DNA of 64,000 nt from Archangium primigenium (lineage in GTDB: Bacteria > Myxococcota > Myxococcia > Myxococcales > Myxococcaceae), in NCBI RefSeq assembly GCF_016904885.1, contig NZ_JADWYI010000001.1:3100001-3164000 (forward strand). Reading direction: 5' to 3'. Positions 1 to 8,822 of this stretch are shown one piece after another (positions within the stretch are counted from its first letter, which is position 1; each line of letters opens with the position of its first letter). The translations under genes and the position numbers were made by a program. The notes below the pieces were generated by a model. It did no database searches. It had not been told where the DNA came from and saw only the letters and a list, made by a program, of their open reading frames with translations.

Positions 1-1066
1 CGCACATGGCCAGGGCCAGCAGCGCGTAGAGCCCCTTGAGCAGCAGGCCCCCGAAGTGGGCGTAGTGCAGGTCGAACAGCACGCGCTCGAGGGTGAAGAG
101 CGGCCGGCGGTCCCCCTGGCTCGTGGACAGGGGCCGACCCTCCACGGCGTCCATCATGGCGTAGTGGTCCGCGCCCAGCGGCGCGAGCTGGAAGTAGACG
201 CCCACCCAGGCGTTCGCATCGCCCCAGAGCTGCACGTCCACGTAGCGGGGCGTGCCCTCCGCGCCCGGCACGGCCTCGCGGGCGCGCGCGATGAGGGTGT
301 CCAGCGGCAACATGACGGCGTCGCGCTTCGTCTCCGCGCGCACGAACTGCGCATAGCCCCGCAGCGCGGCCACCCGGTCCGCGTCACCCCGGTACACCGT
401 GGCCGTGACGCCCTGGGCCAGCAGGCCGGAGAGGCACAGGATGGCGCCCGTCCAGCCCATCATCGCGGTGAAGGGCAGGCCGAACACGCCCAGCACCTTG
501 TGGGCGTCCGACGAGGAGAAGCGCGCCTTGAGCGCGGGCCGGAAGGACCACCACTGCCGGCGCAGGTCCTTGAGGTGGATGACGAGCCCGCTCACCAGCG
601 TGGCGAGCAGCGCCACCGCCAGCAGGCCCGACAGCTCCATGCCCCAGGGCACCCGGTAGAAGAAGTGCATCCAGTACAGCTCGCTCGCGAGCCGGCTGCG
701 CGCGGGGCTCGCGCTGCCCGTGGCGGGATCCAGCCACAGCTCCCGCAGGCCCGTGGGCTCGAAGAGATAGGCCGTGACGAGCCGCGTCTCCTCGTGGCTG
801 AGCAGGCCCACGTGCGCGCCGCGCGGGAAGGGGCCCAGGGCGGACACCTGGCGCAGCAGCGCATCGAAGGAGGGCGGCGCCGGGGCCGGCGGGGCCGTGT
901 GGAAGGCGGGCTCCTGCCAGAGCTCGAGCTCCTCGCGGAAGAGCGAGAAGACGCCACAGAAGAAGACGACGAAGAGGAACAGGCTCGCGAGGACCCCGGC
1001 CCAGGCGTGCAGGTCCCACTGGATGCGGAACGTCCGAGGGGTGAACTTCAACCCGTGCTCCTCCAC
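1..1066 (-). CDS. PepSY-associated membrane protein (partial, runs off left edge)
   Basis: Inner-membrane protein of the PepSY-associated TM-helix family, usually found beside TonB-dependent siderophore receptors and thought to help reduce or release iron in the periplasm. At least 355 residues are visible. The N-terminus starts VEEHGLKFTP, followed by a strong hydrophobic helix (about residues 24-44), a periplasmic region, a second helix near residue 180 (ELSGLLAVALLATLVSGLVI) and a third after KVLGVFGLPF. The start is a GTG at 1066 that overlaps the end of the upstream DUF3649 gene by 19 bases, so the two are translationally coupled. No ATG gives a better fit. The 3' end lies outside the window. 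Family assignment is from the helix pattern and the neighbouring genes; the exact function is inferred. Confidence 0.8.
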   Translation of the reverse strand, partial: MEEHGLKFTPRTFRIQWDLHAWAGVLASLFLFVVFFCGVFSLFREELELWQEPAFHTAPPAPAPPSFDALLRQVSALGPFPRGAHVGLLSHEETRLVTAYLFEPTGLRELWLDPATGSASPARSRLASELYWMHFFYRVPWGMELSGLLAVALLATLVSGLVIHLKDLRRQWWSFRPALKARFSSSDAHKVLGVFGLPFTAMMGWTGAILCLSGLLAQGVTATVYRGDADRVAALRGYAQFVRAETKRDAVMLPLDTLIARAREAVPGAEGTPRYVDVQLWGDANAWVGVYFQLAPLGADHYAMMDAVEGRPLSTSQGDRRPLFTLERVLFDLHYAHFGGLLLKGLYALLALAMC

Positions 1067-1335
1067 CAGAGCGCGGCCGCCACCGGTACCAGCACGGCGA
1101 GGCACACCCCCCAGGCCACCCGGCCATCGCGCAAGAGCGGGAGGAGGCACGCGAGCGCCACCCACAGGGGGATGATCACGTGGAAGCCCACGGCGAAGGA
1201 CACGCCCCCGGCCTCGGGCAGCCAGGCCATCAGGCCCGCGCCCACCGCGAAGGCGACCAGCGGCGCGCCCACCACGGCGGCCAGGGTGCGCGCCGCGCTG
1301 TGGTTCACCGCCTTGTCCAGCACGGAGCCGCTCAC
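1048..1335 (-). CDS. DUF3649-like small membrane protein
   Basis: A 95-residue membrane protein with three hydrophobic helices (about residues 17-38, 46-64 and 72-88). It begins with GTG at 1335, which overlaps the stop of the preceding DUF3325 gene (GTGA), and its own end overlaps the PepSY gene. Small proteins of this type (DUF3649) sit between DUF3325 and PepSY genes in siderophore-uptake operons of many proteobacteria; their biochemical role is unknown. The call rests on size, topology and this gene order rather than on a diagnostic motif. Confidence 0.65.
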   Translation of the reverse strand: MSGSVLDKAVNHSAARTLAAVVGAPLVAFAVGAGLMAWLPEAGGVSFAVGFHVIIPLWVALACLLPLLRDGRVAWGVCLAVLVPVAAALWWRSTG

Positions 1336-1625
1336 GGGGGCACCCCCGCGAGCAGCACGGGCAGGAGGCCCAGCACGCCGCTCACGAGCGCCACCGGCCG
1401 CGCGCGCTCCGGATGCGGCGCCAGCACCAGCACCAGCACCGAGGCCGCCGTCATGGCGAGCACCGCCGTCACCAGCAGGCCCTGCACCGCGCCGTGCGCC
1501 GCCACGCCACACCCGGCCGAGGCGAGGGCCGCGCCCAGGGCCACCCAGCGCGTCCGCTTCTGGGCTCCCTGGCTGAGCCACGCCACGGCGGACAGGGCGA
1601 AGGCGAGCGCCGCGAGGCTCAGCAT
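1332..1625 (-). CDS. DUF3325-like small membrane protein
   Basis: A 97-residue protein with three predicted membrane helices and short polar loops, starting MLSLAALAFALSAVAW. It resembles DUF3325 proteins, which head the DUF3325-DUF3649-PepSY accessory set of TonB-dependent siderophore transport. It is the first gene of this leftward operon, about 77 bases downstream of a palindrome resembling a Fur box. No separate function is known; a role in ferric-siderophore handling at the inner membrane is inferred from context only. Confidence 0.65.
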   Translation of the reverse strand: MLSLAALAFALSAVAWLSQGAQKRTRWVALGAALASAGCGVAAHGAVQGLLVTAVLAMTAASVLVLVLAPHPERARPVALVSGVLGLLPVLLAGVPP

Positions 1626-1701
1626 CGCCAGGCCTTTGTCGGGACACCGCGCGGAGGGAAGGAAGAAGGGGCGTGGGGCATCTCGGGGCTCGCGTGAATC
1701 C

Positions 1702-1716
1702 TGCGAATGATTCGCG
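1702..1716. promoter_or_regulatory. putative Fur box upstream of siderophore accessory operon
   Basis: TGCGAATGATTCGCG contains a perfect 6-1-6 inverted repeat (GCGAAT-G-ATTCGC) and matches 10 of 14 defined positions of the 7-1-7 Fur consensus TGATAAT-N-ATTATCA. It lies in the only intergenic region (1626-1897) able to hold the operon promoter, 77 bases from the DUF3325 start. Iron repression is an inference from this match and the gene content. Confidence 0.5.
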
Positions 1717-1897
1717 TTTTCATCTGGGCCCGCTCGCCTGTCAAGCCAGGAGGTGGGACTTCCGGGGACGCTCCTACCGGGCGAGCAGGCGGGGACTCGG
1801 CGGGTGCGCGGGGCTTCCCTGTCCCCGGGTCCGAGGCGTGCCCAGTGTCATCGCGGAAGGCCGGTGCCTCGCGCGCGGCCCATGAGGGGAGCTACCC

Positions 1898-2479
1898 ATG
1901 GTGAAGGCACTGTCGGAGCGCACGCTCTTCGCGGGATACGACAACAAGGACGACATGCCCCTGGGCTCCTACGCCGTGCTGATGGGCGTGTATGGCGGCG
2001 CGCTGACGGGCTACTTCGCCTGGCGGGGTGGGGGAGGCCGACGGGCCTTTCCCCGGATGGACCTGGGCGACGTGCTGCTGTTCGGGCTGGCCACCCACAA
2101 GATCACCCGCATCATCGCCAAGGACTTCGTCACCGCGCCGGTGCGCGCGCCCTTCGTGCGCTTCGAGCAGAAGGAGCGCGCGAGCGAGGTGAGCGAGTCC
2201 TCCCGGGGCGAGGGGCTGCAGCGCGCGGTGGGGGATTTGATCTCCTGCACGTTCTGCCTCGGCCCGTGGGTCGCCGGGGCGCTCGCCGCGGTGCACGCCC
2301 TCCGACCCCGGGAGACGCGGCTCGTGGCGTCCATCTTCGCGCTCACCACCTTGTCGGACTTCCTCCACCGCTCCTACGAGTGGGTGGGGCAGGGGCTCAA
2401 GCGGACCCGCGAGCGCGCCAAGGCCGTGGAGCTGTCCGAGGGCACTTCGCAGGAGCGCGACAGCGCCCAGGCCCACTGA
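1898..2479 (+). CDS. DUF1360 family protein
   Basis: A 193-residue protein matching the DUF1360 family, known in sporulating and other bacteria but without a defined activity. It has a hydrophobic segment near residues 24-42, then the stretch DVLLFGLATHKITRIIAKD typical of the family, and the conserved CTFCLGPW cysteine motif near residues 115-122 inside or beside a second membrane segment. A GGGGAG ribosome-binding site lies 6 bases before the ATG. It stands alone, divergent from the iron operon. The paired cysteines could bind metal or form a disulfide; that is speculation. Confidence 0.75.
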   Translation: MVKALSERTLFAGYDNKDDMPLGSYAVLMGVYGGALTGYFAWRGGGGRRAFPRMDLGDVLLFGLATHKITRIIAKDFVTAPVRAPFVRFEQKERASEVSESSRGEGLQRAVGDLISCTFCLGPWVAGALAAVHALRPRETRLVASIFALTTLSDFLHRSYEWVGQGLKRTRERAKAVELSEGTSQERDSAQAH

Positions 2480-2625
2480 CACCGGGCCGGGATGTGCGTC
2501 CCAGACGGCCGCTGTAACCCGTGTGCCAGCGTACGTTGGCCCGCGGCGCGGCTTGTGGTTGTCCTCGTGCGTGCGGAGCTTGCGCCCCCGTGAAGCTGGC
2601 GCTGTGGACACGAGGACACGGGACG

Positions 2626-4116
2626 ATGCCGGAACTCCAGGACGGGTGGGGCTTCAAGAGCGCGTGGGGTCTGTTCACTTGTCTGCTGCTGGCCGCGTGC
2701 GCGCCAGAGCCCGGCGTGGAGGAGGCCCAGCTCGTCGACCTCGAGCCTCCGGGGCTCCAGCCGCCCGTGACCACGCCCGAGGGGACCCCCGCGCCCGCTC
2801 CGGCGCCCGAGGGGGGCCTGCCCTCGCCGGAGCCCACTGGCGCCACCTGGTTCGTGAGCACCCAGGGCAAGGACACCGCCCCCGGGACGAGCGCGGCGCC
2901 GCTGCGGACCGTCCGCCGGGCCGTGGCGCTCGCCCAGCCGGGAGACCTCATCCGGGTGCGCTCGGGCGTGTACGCCGAGGACTTCGTCTTCGATGACCGG
3001 GGCGCGACCGCGGCCGCCATCACCGTGCGCGGGGAGGGCTCGCCCCTGCCCACGCTGGTGCCGGGGGGCGGCTCCACGACGGTCGTCCGCGTCCAGGGCC
3101 GCTGGCGCCTGGAGAGCCTGCGCGTGGACGTGGGGGGCGCGCCGATGCTCGCCGTGCTCTTCGAGAAGAGCTCGCGCGGCGCCGTGCTCGCCGGCAGCGA
3201 GCTGCGCAGCGGCGCCGCGGGGGCGGGGGTGCTCGTGGAGGGCGCCCAGGACGTGCTCTTGCGCGACAACCACATCCACCACTTCATCCGCGAGGATCGC
3301 GACTCGCACGGCGTGCTGGTGGTGGGGCCCTCGCGCGGCGTCACCGTGCGCGGCAACGACATCCACCACAACTCGGGGGACTCCATCCAGTGCCAGGCGG
3401 GCAGCGCGCCCGCGCAGGTGCTGCTCATCGAGGACAACACCCTGCACGACGAGGGCGAGAACGGCGTGGACATCAAGCGCTGCCTCGACGTCACCGTGCG
3501 CGGCAACGTCATGCGGGGCTTTCCCAACACGGCCATCCGCGCGCTGGGCTCCTCCGCGGGCGAGGCCGTGGTCATCCACGAGTCCGCCCAGCGCGTGCTC
3601 GTCCAGGACAACATCCTCTCGCGCGCGGGCCGGGGCGTCTCCATCCTCGCGGATGCCGCGCCGCCCGAGGACATCCGCGTGGAGAACAACCTCTTCCAGG
3701 AGATCCGCGACGTGCCCGAGGGCAACGGGCAGGGGGTGCGCGTGGCGGGCGCCCGGAACGTGACGGTGGTGGGCAACACCTTCGAGCGCACCGCGAGCTG
3801 GGCGATGATGCTGGCCGCCGATGGCGTGGAAGTCCCGGGCCTGGAGGTGCGCGACAACACGCTCCCGGGCACGTCCGCGAGCCTGCTGGTGCGGCTGGGC
3901 GAGGCGCGCTACCGGCCCGGCATGGTGCTGCGCGACAACCACTACGCGCGCCAGGGCATCCTCAAGGCGGACCACGTGACGGACGCGCTCACCGGCGCCA
4001 ACGCGCGTTTCCTGCCGGATTTCCCCGGCGACCGGCTCACCCTCTCCTCGGACGCGAAGCTCCAGGTGTGGCGTCAGGTGCTCGGCCTGGACTCCGGGAC
4101 GACGCTCCTGGAATGA
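2626..4116 (+). CDS. lipoprotein with right-handed parallel beta-helix
   Basis: A 496-residue lipoprotein. The signal peptide ends in a lipobox (LLLAAC, Cys about residue 21), followed by a Pro/Ala/Gly-rich linker to about residue 75. Next comes a DUF1565-type entry (WFVSTQGKDTAPGTSAAPLRTV), where a repeat of tandem surface genes begins, and then many beta-helix rungs with recurrent N-asparagine-ladder patterns such as RDNHIHHF, RGNDIHHNS, EDNTLHDEG and RGNVMRGF. Such folds occur in polysaccharide lyases, epimerases and surface adhesins; no catalytic set can be singled out, so substrate is unknown. The ATG at 2626 is chosen because it places the lipobox correctly; an upstream in-frame ATG at 2521 would give an implausible leader. 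Confidence 0.8.
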   Translation: MPELQDGWGFKSAWGLFTCLLLAACAPEPGVEEAQLVDLEPPGLQPPVTTPEGTPAPAPAPEGGLPSPEPTGATWFVSTQGKDTAPGTSAAPLRTVRRAVALAQPGDLIRVRSGVYAEDFVFDDRGATAAAITVRGEGSPLPTLVPGGGSTTVVRVQGRWRLESLRVDVGGAPMLAVLFEKSSRGAVLAGSELRSGAAGAGVLVEGAQDVLLRDNHIHHFIREDRDSHGVLVVGPSRGVTVRGNDIHHNSGDSIQCQAGSAPAQVLLIEDNTLHDEGENGVDIKRCLDVTVRGNVMRGFPNTAIRALGSSAGEAVVIHESAQRVLVQDNILSRAGRGVSILADAAPPEDIRVENNLFQEIRDVPEGNGQGVRVAGARNVTVVGNTFERTASWAMMLAADGVEVPGLEVRDNTLPGTSASLLVRLGEARYRPGMVLRDNHYARQGILKADHVTDALTGANARFLPDFPGDRLTLSSDAKLQVWRQVLGLDSGTTLLE

Positions 4117-4218
4117 CCGCCGGGGGATGACGCGGCGCGTCCGAGCGCGCGGAAGGGTTGACCGCGAGGGGACCCGGGGGGAGGGTTGGCGGCGAATCCG
4201 AGTCCTCGCGGAGCGTGC

Positions 4219-6282
4219 ATGCGTGGTGTGTTGAGCAAGCTGGGTTGGGCCCTGCTCGCCGTGGTGGGAGCGGCCTGTCTGGGTGTGGTGGCACTGCGGC
4301 GGGGCGAGACGCTCAACGCCACGTGGCTGGTGGTGGCCTCGGTGTGCGTCTACCTCCTGGGCTACCGGTTCTACGGGCGGTTCATCGCCGAGCGGGCGCT
4401 GCGGTTGGACGAGACGCGGGCCACGCCGGCCCAGGTGCGCAACGACGGCCTGGACTACGTGCCCACGGACAAGTGGGTGGTGTTCGGCCACCACTTCGCC
4501 GCCATCGCGGGCGCGGGTCCCCTGGTGGGCCCGGTGCTCGCCTCGCAGATGGGCTACCTGCCCGGCACCATGTGGATCCTCTTCGGCGTGGTGCTGGCCG
4601 GCGCGGTGCAGGACTTCATCGTCCTGTTCCTGTCCAGCCGCCGTGACGGCAAGTCGCTCGGCGACATCGTGCGTCTGGAGATGGGGCAGGCCTCCGGGGT
4701 GGTGGCCATGGTGGGCGTGCTGATGATCATGATGATCATCCTCGCGGTGCTCGCGCTGGTGGTGGTCAAGGCGCTGGCGGAGAGCCCCTGGGGCACCTTC
4801 ACCGTGGCGATGACCATTCCCATCGCGCTGGTGATGGGGCTCTACCTGCGCGTGTTCCGGCCGGGCCGGGTGCTGGAGGTCTCCGTCCTCGGCTTCGTGC
4901 TGCTGATGCTGTCCATCTTCCTGGGCGGCCAGGTGTCCGAGTCCCCCACGCTGGCGCCCCTGTTCACCTTCGACGCGCGCGCGCTCGCGTGGATGCTCAT
5001 CGCGTACGGCTTCTGCGCCGCGGTGCTGCCGGTGTGGCTGTTGCTCGCGCCGCGCGACTACCTGTCCACGTTCCTCAAGATTGGCACCATCCTCGTGCTG
5101 GCGCTGGGCATCGTCCTGGCGGCGCCCGACCTGAAGATGCCCGCCGTCACGCGCTTCGTGGATGGCTCGGGGCCGGTGTTCTCCGGCAACCTCTTTCCCT
5201 TCCTCTTCATCACCATCGCGTGCGGCGCGGTGTCCGGCTGGCACTCGCTCATCGCCTCGGGCACCACGCCCAAGATGCTGGCCAACGAGCGCGAGGCGCT
5301 CTTGGTGGGCTACGGCGCCATGTTGATGGAGTCCTTCGTGGCCATCATGGCGCTCATCGCCGCGTCGGTGCTGGACCCGGGCGTGTACTTCGCCATGAAC
5401 GCGCCGCCGGCCGTCATCGGCACCACCGTGGAGCAGGCGGCGCGCACGGTGAGCGAGTGGGGCTTCGTCATCACCCCCGAGGTGCTCAGCCAGACGGCGC
5501 GCGACATCGGCGAGTCCTCCATCCTGTCGCGCACGGGCGGCGCGCCCACGCTCGCGGTGGGCATGGCGCAGATCCTCCACTCGCTCATGGGCGGCGAGGG
5601 CCTGATGGCCTTCTGGTACCACTACGCCATCCTGTTCGAGGCGCTCTTCATCCTCACCACCGTGGACGCCGGCACGCGCGTGGGCCGCTTCATGATTCAA
5701 GAGCTGGCGGGGCTCGTGTACGCGCCCCTGCGGCGCACCGAGTCCTGGGGCGCCAACCTGGCGGCCACGGCGGTGTGCGTGGCGGGCTGGGGCTACTTCC
5801 TCTACCAGGGCGTGGTGGACCCGCTGGGCGGCATCAACACGCTCTGGCCCCTGTTCGGCATCGCCAACCAGATGCTCGCGGCCATCGCCCTCACCCTGTC
5901 GTGTGTGGTGCTGGTGAAGATGAAGCGCGAGCGCTACCTGTGGATCCCCGCCCTGCCCACCGTGTGGCTCGTGGCCTGCACGCTCACCGCGGGCTCGCAG
6001 AAGGTGTTCGGCGCGGACCCCCGGGTGAGCTTCGTGGCCCACGCGCGCAAGTTCGCCGCCGCCGCCGCCGAGGGCAAGGTGCTCGCCCCGGCCAAGAGCG
6101 TGGCGGACATGAACCAGGTCATCTTCAACGACTACCTGGACGCCGGGCTCACCGTGCTCTTCATGCTGGTGGTGGTGGCCACCCTGGGCTTCGGCATCCG
6201 CTCGGCGCTCAAGGCCCGGGCCTCCGCCGAGCCCACCGCCCACGAGTCCCCGCGTGTCCCGCTCTCCTCCGTGGGCTCCTGA
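4219..6282 (+). CDS. cstA: carbon starvation protein CstA (peptide/pyruvate transporter family)
   Basis: A 687-residue polytopic inner-membrane protein of the CstA family, which in E. coli takes up peptides and pyruvate under carbon limitation. Family hallmarks include YRFYGRFIAERAL near the N-terminus, the block VPTDKWVVFGHHFAAIAGAGPLVGP split over residues 85-110, VSGWHSLIASGTTPKML, and a late GGINTLWPLFGIANQMLA segment. Length is normal for the family. The start at 4219 is preferred because GGAG lies 5-6 bases upstream; an in-frame ATG at 4186 is possible. The downstream ybdD-like gene starts 1 base after its stop, so the two form an operon, as in enterobacteria. Confidence 0.93.
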   Translation: MRGVLSKLGWALLAVVGAACLGVVALRRGETLNATWLVVASVCVYLLGYRFYGRFIAERALRLDETRATPAQVRNDGLDYVPTDKWVVFGHHFAAIAGAGPLVGPVLASQMGYLPGTMWILFGVVLAGAVQDFIVLFLSSRRDGKSLGDIVRLEMGQASGVVAMVGVLMIMMIILAVLALVVVKALAESPWGTFTVAMTIPIALVMGLYLRVFRPGRVLEVSVLGFVLLMLSIFLGGQVSESPTLAPLFTFDARALAWMLIAYGFCAAVLPVWLLLAPRDYLSTFLKIGTILVLALGIVLAAPDLKMPAVTRFVDGSGPVFSGNLFPFLFITIACGAVSGWHSLIASGTTPKMLANEREALLVGYGAMLMESFVAIMALIAASVLDPGVYFAMNAPPAVIGTTVEQAARTVSEWGFVITPEVLSQTARDIGESSILSRTGGAPTLAVGMAQILHSLMGGEGLMAFWYHYAILFEALFILTTVDAGTRVGRFMIQELAGLVYAPLRRTESWGANLAATAVCVAGWGYFLYQGVVDPLGGINTLWPLFGIANQMLAAIALTLSCVVLVKMKRERYLWIPALPTVWLVACTLTAGSQKVFGADPRVSFVAHARKFAAAAAEGKVLAPAKSVADMNQVIFNDYLDAGLTVLFMLVVVATLGFGIRSALKARASAEPTAHESPRVPLSSVGS

Positions 6283-6283
6283 C

Positions 6284-6487
6284 ATGCCCGCCCTCCGAGA
6301 GCTGCTGCGCGCCGCCTGGCGCCGGGCGGTGCAGATGGCCCGCCTGAGCATCGGCGTGCCGGACTACGACACCTACGTGGCCCACATGCGCCGGCACCAC
6401 CCCGAGCGCGAGGTGATGAGCTACGCGCGCTTCTTCGACGAGCGCATGCAGGCCCGCTACCGCGCCGGCGGCGGACGCTGCTGTTGA
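6284..6487 (+). CDS. YbdD/YjiX family protein (CstA-associated)
   Basis: A 67-residue soluble protein carrying the YbdD/YjiX signature: MIG-like MARLSIGVPDYDTYVAHM, HPEREVMSYARFF, ERMQARY and a glycine-rich tail ending in Cys-Cys. It begins one base after the cstA stop and is surely co-transcribed with it. Homologues end either in Cys-Cys or, in selenoprotein versions, in Cys-Sec followed at once by a stop. Here the sequence is TGC TGT TGA with no stop immediately after the TGA, so this is the all-cysteine form. In E. coli the paired protein is required with its CstA-type transporter for uptake. Confidence 0.9.
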   Translation: MPALRELLRAAWRRAVQMARLSIGVPDYDTYVAHMRRHHPEREVMSYARFFDERMQARYRAGGGRCC

Positions 6488-6623
6488 AGGGCCGGCCCTG
6501 GGCGGGTGAGCGGGCTCCCGGTCGTCCGGGGGCCCGGTCCCACCGAGGGCCCGTGCGCTCCGCTGGGGGAAAAGAATTCCATCGAGCGGGGTTTCACTCC
6601 GGGTTTCGCCTGGAGATGTGCGC

Positions 6624-7985
6624 ATGGAGCAGCACCGTCGGTTCCTTCTCGCGCCGTTCATCGTGCTGGTGCTGGTGGTGGGCTGCTTCGGCGCCTCCGT
6701 GGCGTACGTGGAGCATGTGCGCAGGGAATTGGCGGAGACGGCGCTGTCGTACGGGCGGGTGACGGGGCCGCTGCTCTCGCCGCTCACCGACATGCGCTTG
6801 CAGGTCCACCGCATCGTGAGCCTGGGCCGCAGCGAGCCGGGCCTGCACTCGCGCGCGCAGCGCATGGAGATCGTGCGCGAGGCCCTGCGCGAGTTCAACG
6901 TGTCCTACCAGCGCTACCTGACCATGGCCCGCGGGCTCCAGGGGGCGCCCTTTGGCGGGGAGCTGTCCGTGGCGGTCGATCGGCTCGACGCCACGTGCGC
7001 GCAGGTGATGGAGCACGAGGCGAACGAGGCCGAGGCGGGGGCTCCCGAGCCGCCGTCCCTGGAGCACCAGCGGCTCATCGATGCCTCCGAGTCCGTCACC
7101 CGGCTGTTGATGAAGGAGATGGCCGTGGGGGCGCGCGACTCGAACCTGTCGCTCGCCGCCTTGGAGGCCGCGAACACGCAGGCCCTGCGGCTCGGGCGCA
7201 CCCTGTATGGGGTCTGCGGGCTCACGGCGCTCGTCGGGGGCCTGCTCGCCGCGTATGTCGTCCGCAAGCACCTGCGCCTGAGCGAGCTGTACACCCGGCT
7301 CCAGGCGGAGCGGGCGCGGGAGCTCGAGCAGTTCTCCGGCCGGGTGGCCCACGACATCCTCGGGCCCCTGCAGCCCGTGTCCCTGGGGCTGGAGCTGCTG
7401 GGGCGCAAGCGGGCGGGGGATGCCGAGGTGATGGGGCTCTTGGCCCGGAGCCAGCGGGGGCTGGCGCGGGTGCGGCTCATCGTGGAGGGGCTGCTGCGCT
7501 TCGCCCGCGCGGGGGCCCAGCCCGAGCCGGGCCAGAGCGTCTTCCTGCCCGGGGTGGTGGACGGGCTGCGCGAGGACCTGGGCCCTCCGGCGGAGCTGGC
7601 GGGGGTGGGGTTGAAAATCGATCCCCTGCCCGAGGTGAAGGTGGCGTGCTCGGAGGCCGCGCTCGTGGTCGTGCTGCAGAACCTCATCCGCAACGCGGTG
7701 AAGTACATCGGCGAGGGGCCCCTCAAGCAGGTGGAGGCGCGCGCCACGGTGGCGGCGCGCACGGTGCACCTGGTGGTGCGCGACTCCGGCCCCGGACTGC
7801 CGCCGGGCATGGAGCGCTCCATCTTCGAGCCCTACGTGCGGGCCACGCGCGGCTCCCAGCCGGGCATCGGCCTGGGCCTGGCCACCGTCAAGCGGATCGT
7901 CGAGGCCCATGGCGGGCAGGTGGGGGTGCACTCCACGCCCGGCGCCGGGTGCGCGTTCTGGGTCGAGCTGCCGCTCGCGGTCTGA
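6624..7985 (+). CDS. membrane sensor histidine kinase
   Basis: A 453-residue transmembrane histidine kinase. TM1 covers about residues 7-27, a periplasmic sensor of roughly 165 residues follows, TM2 is near 193-215, then a short coiled linker. The HisKA-like phospho-acceptor is the His in RVAHDILGPLQ, the N box is QNLIRNAVKY, the G1 box is DSGPGLPPG and the G2 box is GIGLGLATVKRIVEAHGG. The ATG at 6624 is favoured over a GTG at 6618 because GGAG sits 8 bases before it. No response regulator is adjacent, so it is an orphan kinase; the signal it senses is unknown. Confidence 0.88.
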   Translation: MEQHRRFLLAPFIVLVLVVGCFGASVAYVEHVRRELAETALSYGRVTGPLLSPLTDMRLQVHRIVSLGRSEPGLHSRAQRMEIVREALREFNVSYQRYLTMARGLQGAPFGGELSVAVDRLDATCAQVMEHEANEAEAGAPEPPSLEHQRLIDASESVTRLLMKEMAVGARDSNLSLAALEAANTQALRLGRTLYGVCGLTALVGGLLAAYVVRKHLRLSELYTRLQAERARELEQFSGRVAHDILGPLQPVSLGLELLGRKRAGDAEVMGLLARSQRGLARVRLIVEGLLRFARAGAQPEPGQSVFLPGVVDGLREDLGPPAELAGVGLKIDPLPEVKVACSEAALVVVLQNLIRNAVKYIGEGPLKQVEARATVAARTVHLVVRDSGPGLPPGMERSIFEPYVRATRGSQPGIGLGLATVKRIVEAHGGQVGVHSTPGAGCAFWVELPLAV

Positions 7986-8036
7986 CGAGCCCTCGGGCGC
8001 GTCTTGGGGCAGACTCCCCGGCACGAGGAGGCGCGC

Positions 8037-8822
8037 ATGGCGGAGCTCGAATCGGAGATGGGGGATGGCTCCACGCCGGACATCACCCCGCTGACCGCGG
8101 AGGACGGGCGTCGGCTGCCCCTCTCCGCCTTCACGGTGCTGGCGGGCGGGGACGTGTTCGAGTCCGGTCGGGGGCAGCCGCCCGCGGACGGCCCGCGCCG
8201 GGCCCGGGCCTGGTTCCAGGCCAAGGTGGAGCTCAAGGCGCACGGGGCGCCCGCCGCGCTGCTCCAGCGCGTGGAGGGGGACATGGTGCGGCAGCTCGCC
8301 GGCAACCTCCCGCTCATCGGCCGCATGGAGGCGGCGCGGCCCCTCGAGGTGGACCTGATTCCCCCGGGGCAGCCCCTGGCGCGCTACGGCTATCCGCGCT
8401 CCGTGTCGCCGCGCGCCGCGGGCCTGTTCTGGGTGCAGCCGGAGTGGGCGCGGGCGCGCATCGCCCTGCGGCAGGACCTGCTCGAGCGCGAGCCCCATCT
8501 GGTGTTCCACGAGCTGGCGCACGCCATCCAGGGCCTGGCCTTCACCGAGGAGGAGAACGCGCTCATCTACCGCACGCTCCAGCGCACGTACCGGGTGCGC
8601 TCGCGCATGGACGAGGTGTTCGCCCTCTACAGCGAGCGCGAGTTCGTCCCCAGCGTCACCGCGCACGATCTCCGGGCCCCGGGGGTGTACGGCATGGCGC
8701 GCCAGCGCTGGAACGAAGAGCACGTCTTCACGCGCTTCGTGCGCCTGCTCTACTTCCCCTACAAACCCCTGGCGGGCCCGGGCGTGTCGCGCGCGGGGCA
8801 GGGGGCCTCCTTCTTCGGATAG
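8037..8822 (+). CDS. uncharacterised protein with HELAH zincin-type motif
   Basis: A 261-residue soluble protein with no recognised family name. A central segment LVFHELAHAIQGLAF carries an HExxH zinc-protease motif (HELAH, about residues 156-160), followed by EEENALIYRTLQ and then DEVFALYSEREFVPS, where a downstream Glu or Asp could be a third metal ligand. The N-terminal 60 residues are acidic and lack a signal peptide, so the protein is probably cytoplasmic. GAGGAG lies 6 bases before the ATG at 8037. It stands between two histidine kinase genes but is spaced as its own unit. Metalloprotease activity is inferred from the motif only. Confidence 0.65.
   Translation: MAELESEMGDGSTPDITPLTAEDGRRLPLSAFTVLAGGDVFESGRGQPPADGPRRARAWFQAKVELKAHGAPAALLQRVEGDMVRQLAGNLPLIGRMEAARPLEVDLIPPGQPLARYGYPRSVSPRAAGLFWVQPEWARARIALRQDLLEREPHLVFHELAHAIQGLAFTEEENALIYRTLQRTYRVRSRMDEVFALYSEREFVPSVTAHDLRAPGVYGMARQRWNEEHVFTRFVRLLYFPYKPLAGPGVSRAGQGASFFG

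Noticed and set aside
2374-6351. A 1325-codon open frame on the minus strand across the beta-helix and CstA genes
   Set aside because: It is antisense to well-supported genes, has a His/Arg/Gly-rich composition without domains, and is what GC-rich coding DNA gives on the opposite strand.
6485-6487. TGA at the end of the YbdD-like gene as a selenocysteine codon
   Set aside because: Selenoprotein members have a stop directly after the TGA; here no stop follows in the next codons and the protein already ends in Cys-Cys.
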